A DNA stretch of 64,000 nt from DASRDB01 sp035652815 (lineage in GTDB: Bacteria > Chloroflexota > Ktedonobacteria > Ktedonobacterales > Ktedonobacteraceae): NCBI GenBank assembly GCA_035652815.1, contig DASRDB010000003.1:62001-126000 (forward strand), given 5' to 3'. Positions 33,335 to 41,731 of this stretch are shown one piece after another. The first letter of the stretch is position 1, and the number at the start of each line of letters is the position of its first letter. The notes beneath the pieces were generated by a model. That model saw nothing but the letters and a program-made list of their open reading frames with translations. It did not search any database and had not been told where the DNA came from. The translations under genes were made by a program, and so were the position numbers.

Positions 33335-33613
33335 GTGAATTCAAGCATGATCAACAAGATCGCTAAAGCCAAACGGTACGCAGAAGAACCAGAACGCATT
33401 CAGTTCACTCGCTTTGAAGCGACGTTCCGAGGCGAGAACGATACACACACCACGACCTATGATAATGGGGAGTGGCATTGCACCTGTCGTTTCTTCCATG
33501 ACTGGGGGGATTGCAGTCATACAATGGCCATGCAGCGCGTATTGGGCGTGACTATTCCAGCGGCACACCGCCACGGTATTCCGGCTGGTTTAGGCACCGG
33601 CCCCTTGCACTAA
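33335..33613 (+). CDS. Small SWIM-type zinc-finger protein
   Basis: A 92-residue protein with a single SWIM zinc finger: WHCTCRFFHDWGDCSH gives C-x-C-xn-C-x-H. SWIM domains bind DNA or proteins and are usually parts of larger ATPases or transposases; here the finger stands nearly alone with short flanks. GTG 33335 has AAGGAG about 11 bp upstream; ATG 33347 is an alternative. A strong terminator follows, so it is a separate transcription unit. Function unknown. Confidence 0.75.
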   Translation: MNSSMINKIAKAKRYAEEPERIQFTRFEATFRGENDTHTTTYDNGEWHCTCRFFHDWGDCSHTMAMQRVLGVTIPAAHRHGIPAGLGTGPLH

Positions 33614-33669
33614 CCTGACCTATCTCGCACCGGGGCGCATCGCCCCACCAATTCATTTCCAAAAACGAT

Positions 33670-33713
33670 AAGAGAAGCGCTTAACCAGATCAAATTCAGC
33701 GCTTCTCTTTTTT
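33670..33713 (+). terminator. Intrinsic terminator after the SWIM protein gene
   Basis: AAGAGAAGCGCT and AGCGCTTCTCTT form a stem across a 16-base loop, followed by a run of T. It lies about 56 bp after the stop and could also serve the convergent gene at 33752. Confidence 0.8.
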
Positions 33714-33751
33714 GCCCAAAAACTGGACGCTCACCCGCGAAACGACCGGCC

Positions 33752-34363
33752 CTATCCGCCAATCGCAGGCACAAAATGGAGAATTATGATGATCGAGAAC
33801 ATGATAATCGCCAGAATAGCGATAAAAATCAGGTCTTTGCGCACGTAAGCAAAGTGTTCGGGTGAAATCAAGCTACTTGCGGCACGCGGCTGAGCCCTCT
33901 GTCCTGTCTGCCGACGAGCAGCAGCGCGTCCCGTCACAGCTTTAGCAGCAGGTTTCTCTTCCTCAACGATAACTTCTTTCTCAGTTACAGAAGCCGCCAC
34001 TTTCTTCGTAGCAGGGCCCTTGACCTCTTTCTCACTTGCGGAAGAGGTGCCTTTCTTTGCAACGGGAACCATAACCTCTTTCTCAGCTTCAGAAGTCGCC
34101 GCTTTCTTCGCAACGGGAGCGGTTGATTTCTTCGTAACAGGTGTAACCAGCTCCTCTACTGGCTCCTCAGCCAGGGTCGGAAAGTTTTCGGTCTCGCTCT
34201 CAGTTTCGGCAGTCTGCGTGGCAACCGCGCCCTGCGTTTCCTCCTCGCTGGTTATCTCCTCGATCTCTTCTTCCTTTACAGAAACCGGGCGCACCAGTTG
34301 TACGCTTTTCTGCGTCTTTGGTTTATGACGCTGCACTCCGCCGCGTGCTGCTTTCTTCGGCAT
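33752..34363 (-). CDS. Lys/Ala/Glu-rich repeat protein with C-terminal membrane anchor
   Basis: A 203-residue protein of unknown function. A basic start (MPKKAARGGVQRHKPK) is followed by an acidic stretch. A low-complexity region at about 75-140 has degenerate repeats of the type VAKKxxxSxxEKEV. One membrane helix lies at about 173-197 (LIFIAILAIIMFSIIIILHF). The layout is that of a tail-anchored protein with a charged cytoplasmic arm. The repeats make homology assignments unsafe. The ATG has GAGGAGAG about 7 bp upstream. Confidence 0.7.
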   Translation of the reverse strand: MPKKAARGGVQRHKPKTQKSVQLVRPVSVKEEEIEEITSEEETQGAVATQTAETESETENFPTLAEEPVEELVTPVTKKSTAPVAKKAATSEAEKEVMVPVAKKGTSSASEKEVKGPATKKVAASVTEKEVIVEEEKPAAKAVTGRAAARRQTGQRAQPRAASSLISPEHFAYVRKDLIFIAILAIIMFSIIIILHFVPAIGG

Positions 34364-34563
34364 GATCTTCTCTCCTCGCCTGCTTTATTTCCTGGAGGCA
34401 GAACAGGCAAATATTCTTTGATGTTTATAATTGCTAACGCTCACGAAATAATCGTTGTTTCGGCTTCCGTACATAAGCACTGGAATGATAACTATCGCTG
34501 CCATTATACACGAAATGGCAAAGTGCGTCGAGAGGCATGACCTCTTTCGCTTTCTTTACAATC

Positions 34564-34593
34564 TCGACAATGACCAAAACAGCATGTTATAAT
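34564..34593 (+). promoter_or_regulatory. Promoter of the tricorn protease gene
   Basis: TCGACA (34564-34569), 18-bp spacer, TATAAT (34588-34593) with an extended TG. It lies in the 336-bp gap before the tricorn gene, about 107 bp from its ATG. No other element is seen in that gap. Confidence 0.5.
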
Positions 34594-34699
34594 ATTCGGC
34601 ATTAGCACCAGAACTGTACTACATCGTTTGAGGCTCCACTGATTTCTCTACTGCCAGTGCATACCTCGATTAAAAAACATCATAGATGAAGGAGCAAAA

Positions 34700-37600
34700 A
34701 TGCCATCGCAAGGATATGTGCGCTATCCCACCATTTACCAGGATAACATCGTTTTTGTTGCCGAAGATGACCTGTGGCTCGTGACAGATGCGGGTGGGCG
34801 CGCCGAACGTTTAACGGCAGGCTCGGGCGAAGTGCGCTACCCACATTTCTCGCCAGATGGCGAAAAACTCGCCTTTGTCGGTCGCGAAGAAGGCCCCAGC
34901 GAGGTCTACGTGATGCCTGCCCTGGGAGATATCGCGCAGCGCCTCACTTTCCAATCCGCCTCGTGCCGGGTCGTTAACTGGTCGCCCTCCGGTGATGCTA
35001 TTCTTTATGCCAGTGATGCCGGGCAAAGCCATTATCGCCAGGAGGTCATCTACTCGATTGCGTCCGGTGGCGGTTTGCCTCAACAGGTGCCCGTCGGCGT
35101 CGCGGATGCTATCTCTTACGGGCCGCGTGGAGGCGTGGTCATCGGGCGCAACATCGGTGAGCCTGCGCGCTGGAAACGTTATCGCGGCGGCACTGTCGGG
35201 CATCTCTGGATCGACGTTGAGGATAGCGGCATCTTCCAGCGCCTGCTCCAACTCGACGGCAATATCGCCAATCCTTGCTGGGTGGGTGATCGCATCTACT
35301 TCATCTCCGACCACGAGGGCATCGGCAACGTTTATTCCTGCACGCCGCTTGGAGAAGACCTGCGCCGACATACCGACCACCAGGATTTCTATGCGCGCAA
35401 CCTCTCGAGCGATGGGCAGAGGCTGGTCTATCACGCGGGTGCCGACCTGTACCTGCTCGAAGCCGATGCCACTTCCTCGCGCCGCCTGGAAGTCTTGCTC
35501 CCCAGCCTGCGCACGCAGCGCAATCGCAAGTTTGTTTCCGCGAGCCAGTACCTGCACAGCTTCTCGCTCCATCCCCAGGGTCATGCGCTCGCCATCACCA
35601 CGCGGGGCAAAGCATTTAGCTTCAGCAACTGGGAAGGCCCGGTCGTGCAGCATGGCTCGCCCGATGGCGTGCGCTATCGCCTGCTCGAATACCTCAATGA
35701 TGGCAAGCGGCTGATCGCTATCCACGACGCATCAGGGCGTGAAGCACTGATCGTCTTCAATCCAGAAGAGGAAGAGGCAGCTAAAACTTACGACGAGATC
35801 GAATTTGGCCGCGCTGTCAGCATGCATGTCTCTCCTGCTGACGATATGGTCGCCATCACCAACCATCGCAACGAGCTGATCCTGGTTGATCTTGAGGCTG
35901 GCACCTCACGCGTTCTTGATCGCAGCGAGTACCGGCGCATCGCCGGAAGCGCCTGGTCGCCTGATGGGCGCTGGCTTGCCTACGGTTTCGCCATCACGGC
36001 GCAGAAGACGGCCATCAAACTCTGCAACATCGAAAGCGGCGAAACATACCAGGTTACAGAGCCAATCCTTGAGGACGTGTCACCGGCCTTCGACCCCGAA
36101 GGCAAATACCTCTACTTCCTGGGCTATCGCACGCTCAACCCGGTCTACGACAACCTGCAATTCGACCTCAGCTTCCCTCGCGGCGTCAAACCGTATGCCA
36201 TCACCCTGCGCAAAGACCTGCGCTCTCCCTTCATTCCAGAACCGAAAGGAGCAGCCGAAAAGGAGAAGGAGAAAGACAAGGAAAAAGAGAAAGAGCAGCC
36301 TGCCGACCAACCTGAAACACCTGAAGGAGAAGCCCCGGTCGAAGGGGAAAATGGTGAAAAAGAGGAGGAGACGAACAGGCCGCCTGCCATCACTATCGAT
36401 CTGGATGGTATCACCACCCGTGCCGTTCCTTTCCCGGTCGCCGAGGGACGCTACTCAAAGATTCGCGGCATCAAGGGCAAAGCGCTGTTTCTCTCCTTCC
36501 CCATCGAGGGCGCGATTCACCAGCCTCTGCCCGGCGAGAAACACGAACCGAAAGGACGGGTGGATAGCTACGATTTCGAGGCGCAGAAGCTCGAGCCTCT
36601 CTACGATGGCATCAACACCTTCGACCTCTCCCGTGATAGCAAAACCGTGATCTATCGCGCCAATCATCGCCTGCGCGTTTTGAAAGCGGGAGAGAAAGCT
36701 CCCAAAGGGGAAAACGGAGAACGCTCCAGCCGCGAAACAGGCTGGATTGATCTCACGCGCGTAAAAGTCTCTGTGCAGCCCGCCGCCGAGTGGAGGCAGA
36801 TGTTCGCCGAGGCATGGCGCTTGCAGCGTGAGCAATTCTGGGCCGAAGACATGTCGGGCATCGACTGGGATGCCATTTACCAGCAGTACGCGCCCCTGGT
36901 TGATCGCGTCTCCTCGCGTTCCGAACTCTCCGACCTGTTCTGGGAACTGCAAGGGGAGCTTGGTACCTCGCATGCTTATGAGACCGGGGGCGAGTACCGC
37001 AGAGGCCCGCACTACCATCAGGGCTTCCTCGGCGTTGACTGGAGCTACGATGCTGAAAACAACCGCTATCGGATCGCTCACATTGTCACTGGCGACCCCT
37101 GGAACCCCAAAGCAACCTCGCCGCTCAATAGTCCCGGACTCAATGTCTCAGTCGGTGATGCAGTGCTGGCAATCAACGGTCAACGGGTCACGCCCAATCG
37201 CAGCCCGCAGGAATTACTGGTCAACCAGGCCGATAACGAGGTGCAGTTGCTGATCGAGGATGCCGAAAGTGGCGAGACGCGCACAATCATCGTGAAAGCG
37301 CTCTCGAACGAACATCAAGCCCGCTATCGTGACTGGGTAGAAAACAACCGGCGCAGGGTACATGAGGCGACAGACGGGCGCGTGGGCTACGTGCATATTC
37401 CCGACATGGGGGCAAATGGCTTCGCGGAGTTCCATCGCAGCTACCTCACCGAGTATGATTATCCCGGTCTGCTCATCGACGTGCGCTATAACGGTGGCGG
37501 TCACGTCTCCGGCCTGCTGCTGGAAAAGCTGGCGCGGCGGCGCATCGGCTACGACTTCCCGCGCTGGGGCCAGCCGGAACCCTATCCCAGCGAGTCGCCG

Positions 37601-37978
37601 CGCGGCCCGATGGTTGCCCTCACCAACGAGCAGGCAGGCTCGGATGGCGACATCTTCAGCCACGCCTTCAAGCTGATGAACCTGGGGCCATTGATCGGTA
37701 AACGCACCTGGGGCGGCGTCATCGGTATCCACCCGCGCCACAGCCTCGTCGATGGTACCGTCACCACCCAGCCAGAATTCGCCTTCTGGTTCAAAGATAT
37801 TGGCTGGAATGTTGAAAACTATGGAACCGACCCCAACATCGAGGTCGATATCACCCCGCAGGATTACGTCAATGGCCGCGACCCACAACTTGAGCGCTCC
37901 ATAGCCGAAGTCCTGCGCCTGATCGAAGAGACGCCCGTTCTCGAACCGAAGCCGGGAGAGCGACCCAGAAAACGCTAG
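34700..37978 (+). CDS. Tricorn protease homologue
   Basis: A 1092-residue peptidase of the S41 tricorn type, which trims peptides released by larger proteases. The first 640 residues carry two beta-propeller regions (repeated YPHFSPDGEKLAF, VNWSPSGDAILYA, GSAWSPDGRWLAY). A highly charged insert of about 50 residues (EKEKEKDKEKEKE) sits near 515-565. Then come the core domain with GTSHAYE (Ser-His of the active site, about 757), a PDZ domain (about 800-880), and NEQAGSDGDIF with the nucleophilic serine (about 979). The pair NIEVDI near the end holds the last catalytic glutamate. GAAGGAG precedes the ATG. Confidence 0.93.
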   Translation: MPSQGYVRYPTIYQDNIVFVAEDDLWLVTDAGGRAERLTAGSGEVRYPHFSPDGEKLAFVGREEGPSEVYVMPALGDIAQRLTFQSASCRVVNWSPSGDAILYASDAGQSHYRQEVIYSIASGGGLPQQVPVGVADAISYGPRGGVVIGRNIGEPARWKRYRGGTVGHLWIDVEDSGIFQRLLQLDGNIANPCWVGDRIYFISDHEGIGNVYSCTPLGEDLRRHTDHQDFYARNLSSDGQRLVYHAGADLYLLEADATSSRRLEVLLPSLRTQRNRKFVSASQYLHSFSLHPQGHALAITTRGKAFSFSNWEGPVVQHGSPDGVRYRLLEYLNDGKRLIAIHDASGREALIVFNPEEEEAAKTYDEIEFGRAVSMHVSPADDMVAITNHRNELILVDLEAGTSRVLDRSEYRRIAGSAWSPDGRWLAYGFAITAQKTAIKLCNIESGETYQVTEPILEDVSPAFDPEGKYLYFLGYRTLNPVYDNLQFDLSFPRGVKPYAITLRKDLRSPFIPEPKGAAEKEKEKDKEKEKEQPADQPETPEGEAPVEGENGEKEEETNRPPAITIDLDGITTRAVPFPVAEGRYSKIRGIKGKALFLSFPIEGAIHQPLPGEKHEPKGRVDSYDFEAQKLEPLYDGINTFDLSRDSKTVIYRANHRLRVLKAGEKAPKGENGERSSRETGWIDLTRVKVSVQPAAEWRQMFAEAWRLQREQFWAEDMSGIDWDAIYQQYAPLVDRVSSRSELSDLFWELQGELGTSHAYETGGEYRRGPHYHQGFLGVDWSYDAENNRYRIAHIVTGDPWNPKATSPLNSPGLNVSVGDAVLAINGQRVTPNRSPQELLVNQADNEVQLLIEDAESGETRTIIVKALSNEHQARYRDWVENNRRRVHEATDGRVGYVHIPDMGANGFAEFHRSYLTEYDYPGLLIDVRYNGGGHVSGLLLEKLARRRIGYDFPRWGQPEPYPSESPRGPMVALTNEQAGSDGDIFSHAFKLMNLGPLIGKRTWGGVIGIHPRHSLVDGTVTTQPEFAFWFKDIGWNVENYGTDPNIEVDITPQDYVNGRDPQLERSIAEVLRLIEETPVLEPKPGERPRKR

Positions 37979-38001
37979 TATTAACAAGAGGCCATCCAGG
38001 C

Positions 38002-38089
38002 ATGTCATGCTGAGCGCAGCGAAGCATCTCAGGTCTCGACGCACAGCTCGTTGGGACAGGTAGATGCTTCGCTGCGCTCAGCATGACAT
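38002..38089. repeat. Palindromic repeat family A, copy 6
   Basis: TGTCATGCTGAGCGCAGCG with complement CGCTGCGCTCAGCATGACA. It starts 23 bp after the tricorn stop codon, between this gene and the convergent thioesterase gene. Confidence 0.85.
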
Positions 38090-38161
38090 CTTTACTATCG
38101 CCTCTTTCAGGGTGAAGTTCGTCATAATATCCCTACAGAATCCTGCCCGTTTCCTGCAAGT

Positions 38162-38671
38162 TCACGATGAATGACGCAAAATCATACACGTCGTGGTCCC
38201 ATGAGCATACAACTTGCCACCTGCATCCGTCAGTCGAGCTTCCGCCGTAGCAATGCGCCCACCCACATAAATCACCTTACCCTCGCAAAATACTGTACCC
38301 GTTTTGATCGTAATAGGGCGCACATAGTTGACCTTCAGTTCCAATGTCGTATAACCAGCGCCAGCCGGAAGCGTTGAATGCACCGCACAACCAAGCGCGG
38401 AATCGAGTAAGGTTGCCGCGAAACCACCATGCACCGTCCCGATAGGGTTGTAGTGATATTCGGCTGGCTCCCCGGTAAAGACGATGCGTCCTTCGCTCAC
38501 CTCGGTAAAACGAAAGTTCATCAACTCGGCGATAGGTGGGGCAGGAAACTCACCTCTCTGAAATGCCTGTAAATATTCCAGGCCGCTCATCGTTTGAGCC
38601 GCCTTAGCTCCCGGCAGCGGGTCTCTCCAGCTAAAAGTACGGGTGCGCGTGGTTGTCTGAAGGTCGCTCAT
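38162..38671 (-). CDS. PaaI-type hotdog-fold thioesterase
   Basis: About 169 residues from ATG 38671, which has GAGGAAA 6 bp upstream. The hotdog signature is YNPIGTVHGGFAATLLDSA, with the glycine pair and the aspartate used for thioester cleavage, followed by YTTLELKVNYVRPI. PaaI-group enzymes hydrolyse aromatic or medium-chain acyl-CoA. A 40-residue N-terminal extension is present. No phenylacetate genes are nearby. Confidence 0.88.
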   Translation of the reverse strand: MSDLQTTTRTRTFSWRDPLPGAKAAQTMSGLEYLQAFQRGEFPAPPIAELMNFRFTEVSEGRIVFTGEPAEYHYNPIGTVHGGFAATLLDSALGCAVHSTLPAGAGYTTLELKVNYVRPITIKTGTVFCEGKVIYVGGRIATAEARLTDAGGKLYAHGTTTCMILRHSS

Positions 38672-38775
38672 ATTATTTTCCTCGTGCTTTGCTTGTATCT
38701 TCACTAAAATAAAAGACCATTCGGTCTGTATTTTACAGTATAGCCGGGTGAAACTGAAGTTGTCAAGAGCAATAC

Positions 38776-39003
38776 TTAGAAATTGATATCCTGTTCAGCT
38801 TGCGCCCAGGGACTATCAATCTGTCCAATAAACGCAGGACATCCCAGCAACTCCGCCCCCTCGCTTAAGCGTTTGCACAGTGCTTTCAATTGCTTGGGCC
38901 ATAGAGGCAGCGCTGGAACTTCGTGCAAAGGCATCCAACGGGCTACAGGAATACCCGGCTTTTCCGGTCGCGGTTCTGGCACTGGCTCCTCAGGAAAAGC
39001 ATA
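38776..39003 (-). pseudogene. NUDIX hydrolase, C-terminal half (split by TnpB element)
   Basis: This is the downstream half of the gene whose upstream half is at 41732-42048. It reads YAFPEEPVPEPRPEKPG, then PVARWMPLHEVPALPLWPKQ, a typical C-terminal part of a NUDIX hydrolase. The codon at 39003 is in frame with the last complete codon of the other half, so cutting out the element plus one copy of TATGC (minus strand) gives one uninterrupted frame of about 179 residues. Confidence 0.85.
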
Positions 39004-39008
39004 GTCAA

Positions 39009-40361
39009 TCACCTCCGGTCAGAGACCGGAGGCTTGTTCGTTACACCTGGACTCCACCGCAACTCGGCATACCTTCGCAGGCGTGCCGCTTTGGCTTCTT
39101 TGTCCGATGCATCAGGGGCCATTGACACAAACCCCGTCCTGGCCCAGTCGTGCCGGACCAGGAGCGTCCTCATGGTGACATTGCGAGCGCCAATCAGATC
39201 AGCATGTAATGTGTAATGACAGCACTGGCACACAAAGAGCAAGCCTTTGCGTGGTCGGTTCTCATCAGCAGTGTGTCCACACATCGAGCATGCTTTTGAG
39301 GTGTAATCCGCATCCACTTTGATCGCCAGAGAACCTGCAAGCGCGGCCTTGTAACTGATGAAATTGTGTAACTCAGCAAAGGACCACTGTGAGTACACGC
39401 GATTGGCTTTACGTGCTTTGGATGAGACAGGCTCACTGCCTTTGCCGTTTTTCTTGCGCTTGCGTTTCTTGCGCTTTGTGCGCTCCCTGATATCCGTGAG
39501 GTTCTCTAGCCCGATGAGTGCGTGTGGGTGCTGCATGATGATCTGTTTGGCGATACAATGGTTTGCTTGCGCTTTCAACCGTCTCTCTCGGTGTTCGATG
39601 CGTCTCAAGCGACGTTTGGAGCCACGAGTGCCTTTTCGCTGCAAGCGTTTGCGTAATCGCGCGTAATGGTTGGCTTGATGCCGTACTTGTTTGCCTGGGT
39701 GAAAGCTGGCCTTGCCTGTGGAAGTGGAGGTCACGGCCAGATAGCGGATGCCCACATCGACGCCAACGACTTCCGTGAACTGTTCGCAGGTCGGTTCGGG
39801 AAGGTCGAGCGTTAAGGACACCAGCAGATAGAACTGTTTCTTTGGCCGGTCATACCACAGTTTCGCATCTCCGATGGTTGCCCCTTCTCGAATGAGCGCC
39901 GTGTGTTTGTCATAGCCCTGATAAGGAACGCTGATGCGTCCGTTCAGGGTGCCAATGCTCACCTGCTGCTCTTTCTGAAAAGTGTAATCGCGTTCATACG
40001 TGTATTGCACGGTGGGGGAACTGTAGTGCGGTGGCTGATCCAGGCCCTTAAAACGTTTCTTGGTGATCTTGGCCCGGCGATGTTCCACATTCTTCTTGAG
40101 CTTCGTCCACAAGCCTTTGTAGGTTGCCGCCACCTGCCGTTCGACGCTACAGGCCAGTTGAGAGGGCAGATGATAGCGTGTGCGAAGCGTGCGATACATC
40201 CCTTTGTGCAACGTAGTGACGCTACTGGTTTTGCCATGCATGAAGGCATACTGACTCACGGCATTGAGCGCGTCACGATAGGCCAGTTGGGTCTGGCGTA
40301 AGGCCTGCCCTTGCGTTGGTGTGGTGAGAAGCTTCAGTTTGGCGGTGATGATCTGCTGCAT
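39009..40361 (-). CDS. tnpB: TnpB RNA-guided nuclease
   Basis: About 450 residues from ATG 40361; a frame open 21 codons upstream has no better start. The RuvC-like active site is complete: Asp202 in GVDVGIRYLAV, Glu286 in IGLENLTDIRER, and Asp388 in LHADLIGARNV. The zinc finger has CSMCG and VCQCC. A basic insert (KRKKRKRKKNGKG) follows RuvC-II. TnpB proteins of this family cut DNA guided by RNA made from the right end of the element. Its last codons overlap the right-end hairpin, as expected for the guide-RNA source. It looks active rather than decayed. Confidence 0.92.
   Translation of the reverse strand: MQQIITAKLKLLTTPTQGQALRQTQLAYRDALNAVSQYAFMHGKTSSVTTLHKGMYRTLRTRYHLPSQLACSVERQVAATYKGLWTKLKKNVEHRRAKITKKRFKGLDQPPHYSSPTVQYTYERDYTFQKEQQVSIGTLNGRISVPYQGYDKHTALIREGATIGDAKLWYDRPKKQFYLLVSLTLDLPEPTCEQFTEVVGVDVGIRYLAVTSTSTGKASFHPGKQVRHQANHYARLRKRLQRKGTRGSKRRLRRIEHRERRLKAQANHCIAKQIIMQHPHALIGLENLTDIRERTKRKKRKRKKNGKGSEPVSSKARKANRVYSQWSFAELHNFISYKAALAGSLAIKVDADYTSKACSMCGHTADENRPRKGLLFVCQCCHYTLHADLIGARNVTMRTLLVRHDWARTGFVSMAPDASDKEAKAARLRRYAELRWSPGVTNKPPVSDRR
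39012..39032. other. Right-end hairpin of the TnpB element (guide-RNA scaffold region)
   Basis: CCTCCGGTC-AGA-GACCGGAGG is a perfect 9-bp stem with a 3-base loop. It overlaps the last codons of tnpB and lies 8 bases from the right end. By analogy with other TnpB systems the guide RNA would be transcribed through this structure and end in flanking NUDIX sequence. Confidence 0.75.
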
Positions 40362-40376
40362 ATCGTTTCTTACTCT

Positions 40377-40407
40377 GAGCGGGACAGAACATGCTTCTGT
40401 CCCGCTC
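40377..40407. other. Hairpin in the tnpB leader
   Basis: GAGCGGGACAGA and TCTGTCCCGCTC form a perfect 12-bp stem with a 7-base loop. It lies between the stop of the 175-residue gene and the start of tnpB, ending 16 bp before the tnpB ATG. No T-run follows on the minus strand. It may reduce readthrough or translation of tnpB. Confidence 0.6.
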
Positions 40408-40433
40408 ATCCTCCTCAGGGACACTTTCCACAG

Positions 40434-40961
40434 CTATTCCGCACGCAAAGGGAAGAGAGGCCCACTGAGTTCCCCAAGGAGACATCCAATAGCAAAGTAC
40501 CAGGTCTCCTCGCTGTCTTGCCATTGCACCATCTCAAGCAAGCTCTCACGTAAGCGTTCCAGGAGGCGAGATTCGGTATACCGACGCTCCTGCAGCTCTG
40601 CGGCGTCGAAGAACCAGACCCGCCCCGCGTGGTAGCCTCGCATAGCATCAGGATGCTGCAAGCGAACCAGGGTCGTGACATCAGAACGAAGCTGGCAGGT
40701 AAGTGGGGAAAGCACTCCGGCATGGATCGTTCCCAGGTAGAATCCAACCGTTTGCCGTGAGGATGTTTTGCGGAGATCATCGAAGAGACCGGCACATGTC
40801 CAACTGCGGAACGTTTCGACCACATCAGCATCAAAGAGAGGGCCACTCCGCTCCTGTTGTTCAATCAGGAACCAGTGTAACCCACGCTGGTAGTGTTCCG
40901 CAAAGGTGGAAGTCTCCGGGTTCAGCAAGGGGGTGACGCGGACAAGTTGTTGATAGGCCAT
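40434..40961 (-). CDS. Unknown 175-residue protein inside the TnpB element
   Basis: I do not recognise a family. The protein is soluble, helical and Leu/Arg/Glu-rich, with no cysteine pattern, no P-loop and no tyrosine-recombinase motif. Notable stretches are QRGLHWFLIEQQERSG, GFYLGTIHAGVLSPLT and ESRLLERLRESLLEMVQW. AAGGAGCG, 8 bp before the ATG, supports a real gene. It lies between the HTH gene and tnpB, on the same strand. It lacks HUH residues (HxH plus catalytic Tyr), so it is not an obvious TnpA. Confidence 0.7.
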   Translation of the reverse strand: MAYQQLVRVTPLLNPETSTFAEHYQRGLHWFLIEQQERSGPLFDADVVETFRSWTCAGLFDDLRKTSSRQTVGFYLGTIHAGVLSPLTCQLRSDVTTLVRLQHPDAMRGYHAGRVWFFDAAELQERRYTESRLLERLRESLLEMVQWQDSEETWYFAIGCLLGELSGPLFPLRAE

Positions 40962-41056
40962 GTTGCACGCTCCTTGTGCTTGACGAATGGCTCTCCTCCC
41001 GCTATGATGCAGTCTGGAGAGTCTAGGGTGACTTGAACGACTGCTAGGCTCTCACA

Positions 41057-41087
41057 GCTAGTAGTGTGGCCCAAACACACTGCTAGC
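41057..41087. other. CTAG-containing hairpin between the HTH gene and the 175-residue gene
   Basis: GCTAGTAGTGTG and CACACTGCTAGC pair over 11 of 12 positions with a 7-base loop. It contains two of the CTAG sites that cluster around the HTH gene. It may be a terminator or a binding site for the HTH protein. Confidence 0.5.
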
Positions 41088-41129
41088 ATTCCTCAACTAC
41101 GGGATAGACCGTGCAACATCCTGGATGTG

Positions 41130-41354
41130 TTACTGGATATTCAATCCCAGGTCATCCAATGAAACAGGGGTCATGCCTCGCTCAGCACGAATCCCATTAA
41201 TGACGCCCAGAATCTCCATCGCTGTAGAATATCGACACGGTTTCCCTTTCTCCGCATTACGATACGTCGAATACGAAACAGTCAAACGCTTGGCCATCCC
41301 TTCTTCTGTCAGGCCCAGCGATTCGCGGATACGCTTCAGTCCAGTTTCATTCAT
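41130..41354 (-). CDS. XRE-type HTH regulator in the TnpB element
   Basis: A 74-residue protein from ATG 41354 (an in-frame GTG exists at 41363). It consists of little more than one HTH: LKRIRESLGLTEEGMAKRL with VSYSTYRNAEKGKP as the recognition region. Such small Cro/C-like proteins bind operators at their own promoters. Its promoter at 41397-41426 overlaps two direct CACTAGT boxes, which supports self-regulation. It is the first gene of the element. Confidence 0.8.
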   Translation of the reverse strand: MNETGLKRIRESLGLTEEGMAKRLTVSYSTYRNAEKGKPCRYSTAMEILGVINGIRAERGMTPVSLDDLGLNIQ

Positions 41355-41389
41355 AACCAACACCTACTTCTCTGCTACTGACAGCGTAT

Positions 41390-41409
41390 CACTAGTACTA
41401 TACACTAGT
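41390..41409. promoter_or_regulatory. Candidate operator: direct CACTAGT repeat over the HTH promoter
   Basis: CACTAGT-ACTATA-CACTAGT, two identical 7-bp boxes 13 bp apart. On the minus strand the six bases between them (TATAGT) are the -10 element. CTAG occurs six times in 41392-41529 and four times in about 41027-41086, far above expectation for a tetramer that is usually rare in bacteria. Confidence 0.6.
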
Positions 41410-41426
41410 TTGCTCACAACTGTCAA
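41397..41426 (-). promoter_or_regulatory. Promoter of the HTH gene
   Basis: On the minus strand TTGACA (plus 41421-41426), 18-bp spacer, TATAGT (plus 41397-41402). The hexamers match consensus at 6/6 and 5/6. It would drive the HTH gene and possibly the two genes after it. Confidence 0.7.
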
Positions 41427-41686
41427 TAGCCACAATAAAACAAATAAATACGGCTAGCCAGGTGAAGCTCTATAAGCTATCACGCTTTGCTAGTACCTTA
41501 CAAAGGCTACTAGCCTGCCTGTAGTCTAGCAGTAATTGTTTATTTCGTCCAGAACAAAGGACTGTCAGTATCTTTCCTAAGCCAGAAAATACGAGATTGT
41601 CCTATATTCTTTAAACCGCTCCGTATACTGAATGCGCTTTACATCCATGCGCGACAGGTGTTCTAACTCCTGTGAAGTCCGTGTGA

Positions 41687-41731
41687 GGGCCACCTTACCC
41701 CTCGATGAATCGTAGGGGTATCCGGCGGCCC
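41687..41731. other. Left-end hairpin of the TnpB element
   Basis: GGGCC pairs with GGCCC, CC with GG, ACCCC with GGGGT and CGAT with ATCG, with small bulges and a GA tip. The outermost base pair touches the GCATA repeat at 41732, marking the left end exactly. Imperfect hairpins with bulges at the ends are typical of IS200/IS605-type elements. Confidence 0.75.

Larger units (their letters stand above)
39004..41731 (-). mobile_element. TnpB transposon (IS200/IS605-related) without TnpA, with two cargo genes
   Basis: A 2,728-bp insertion in a NUDIX gene. It is flanked on both sides by GCATA (38999-39003 and 41732-41736), so one copy is accounted for by the empty site. Both ends are structured: a 45-base hairpin at 41687-41731 abuts the left repeat, and a 9-bp-stem hairpin at 39012-39032 lies 8 bases from the right end. 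The minus-strand order is HTH regulator, 175-residue unknown protein, tnpB. No Y1 (TnpA) or serine recombinase gene is present, so movement would need help in trans, or the missing factor is one of the cargo proteins. The right-end sequence TTGAC resembles the cleavage site of ISDra2-like elements (inference). Confidence 0.85.

Noticed and set aside
34811..35725. Long frame (304 codons) on the minus strand inside the tricorn gene
   Set aside because: Antisense to a well-supported protease; codons mirror the GC-rich third positions of the real frame, and no start signal is present.
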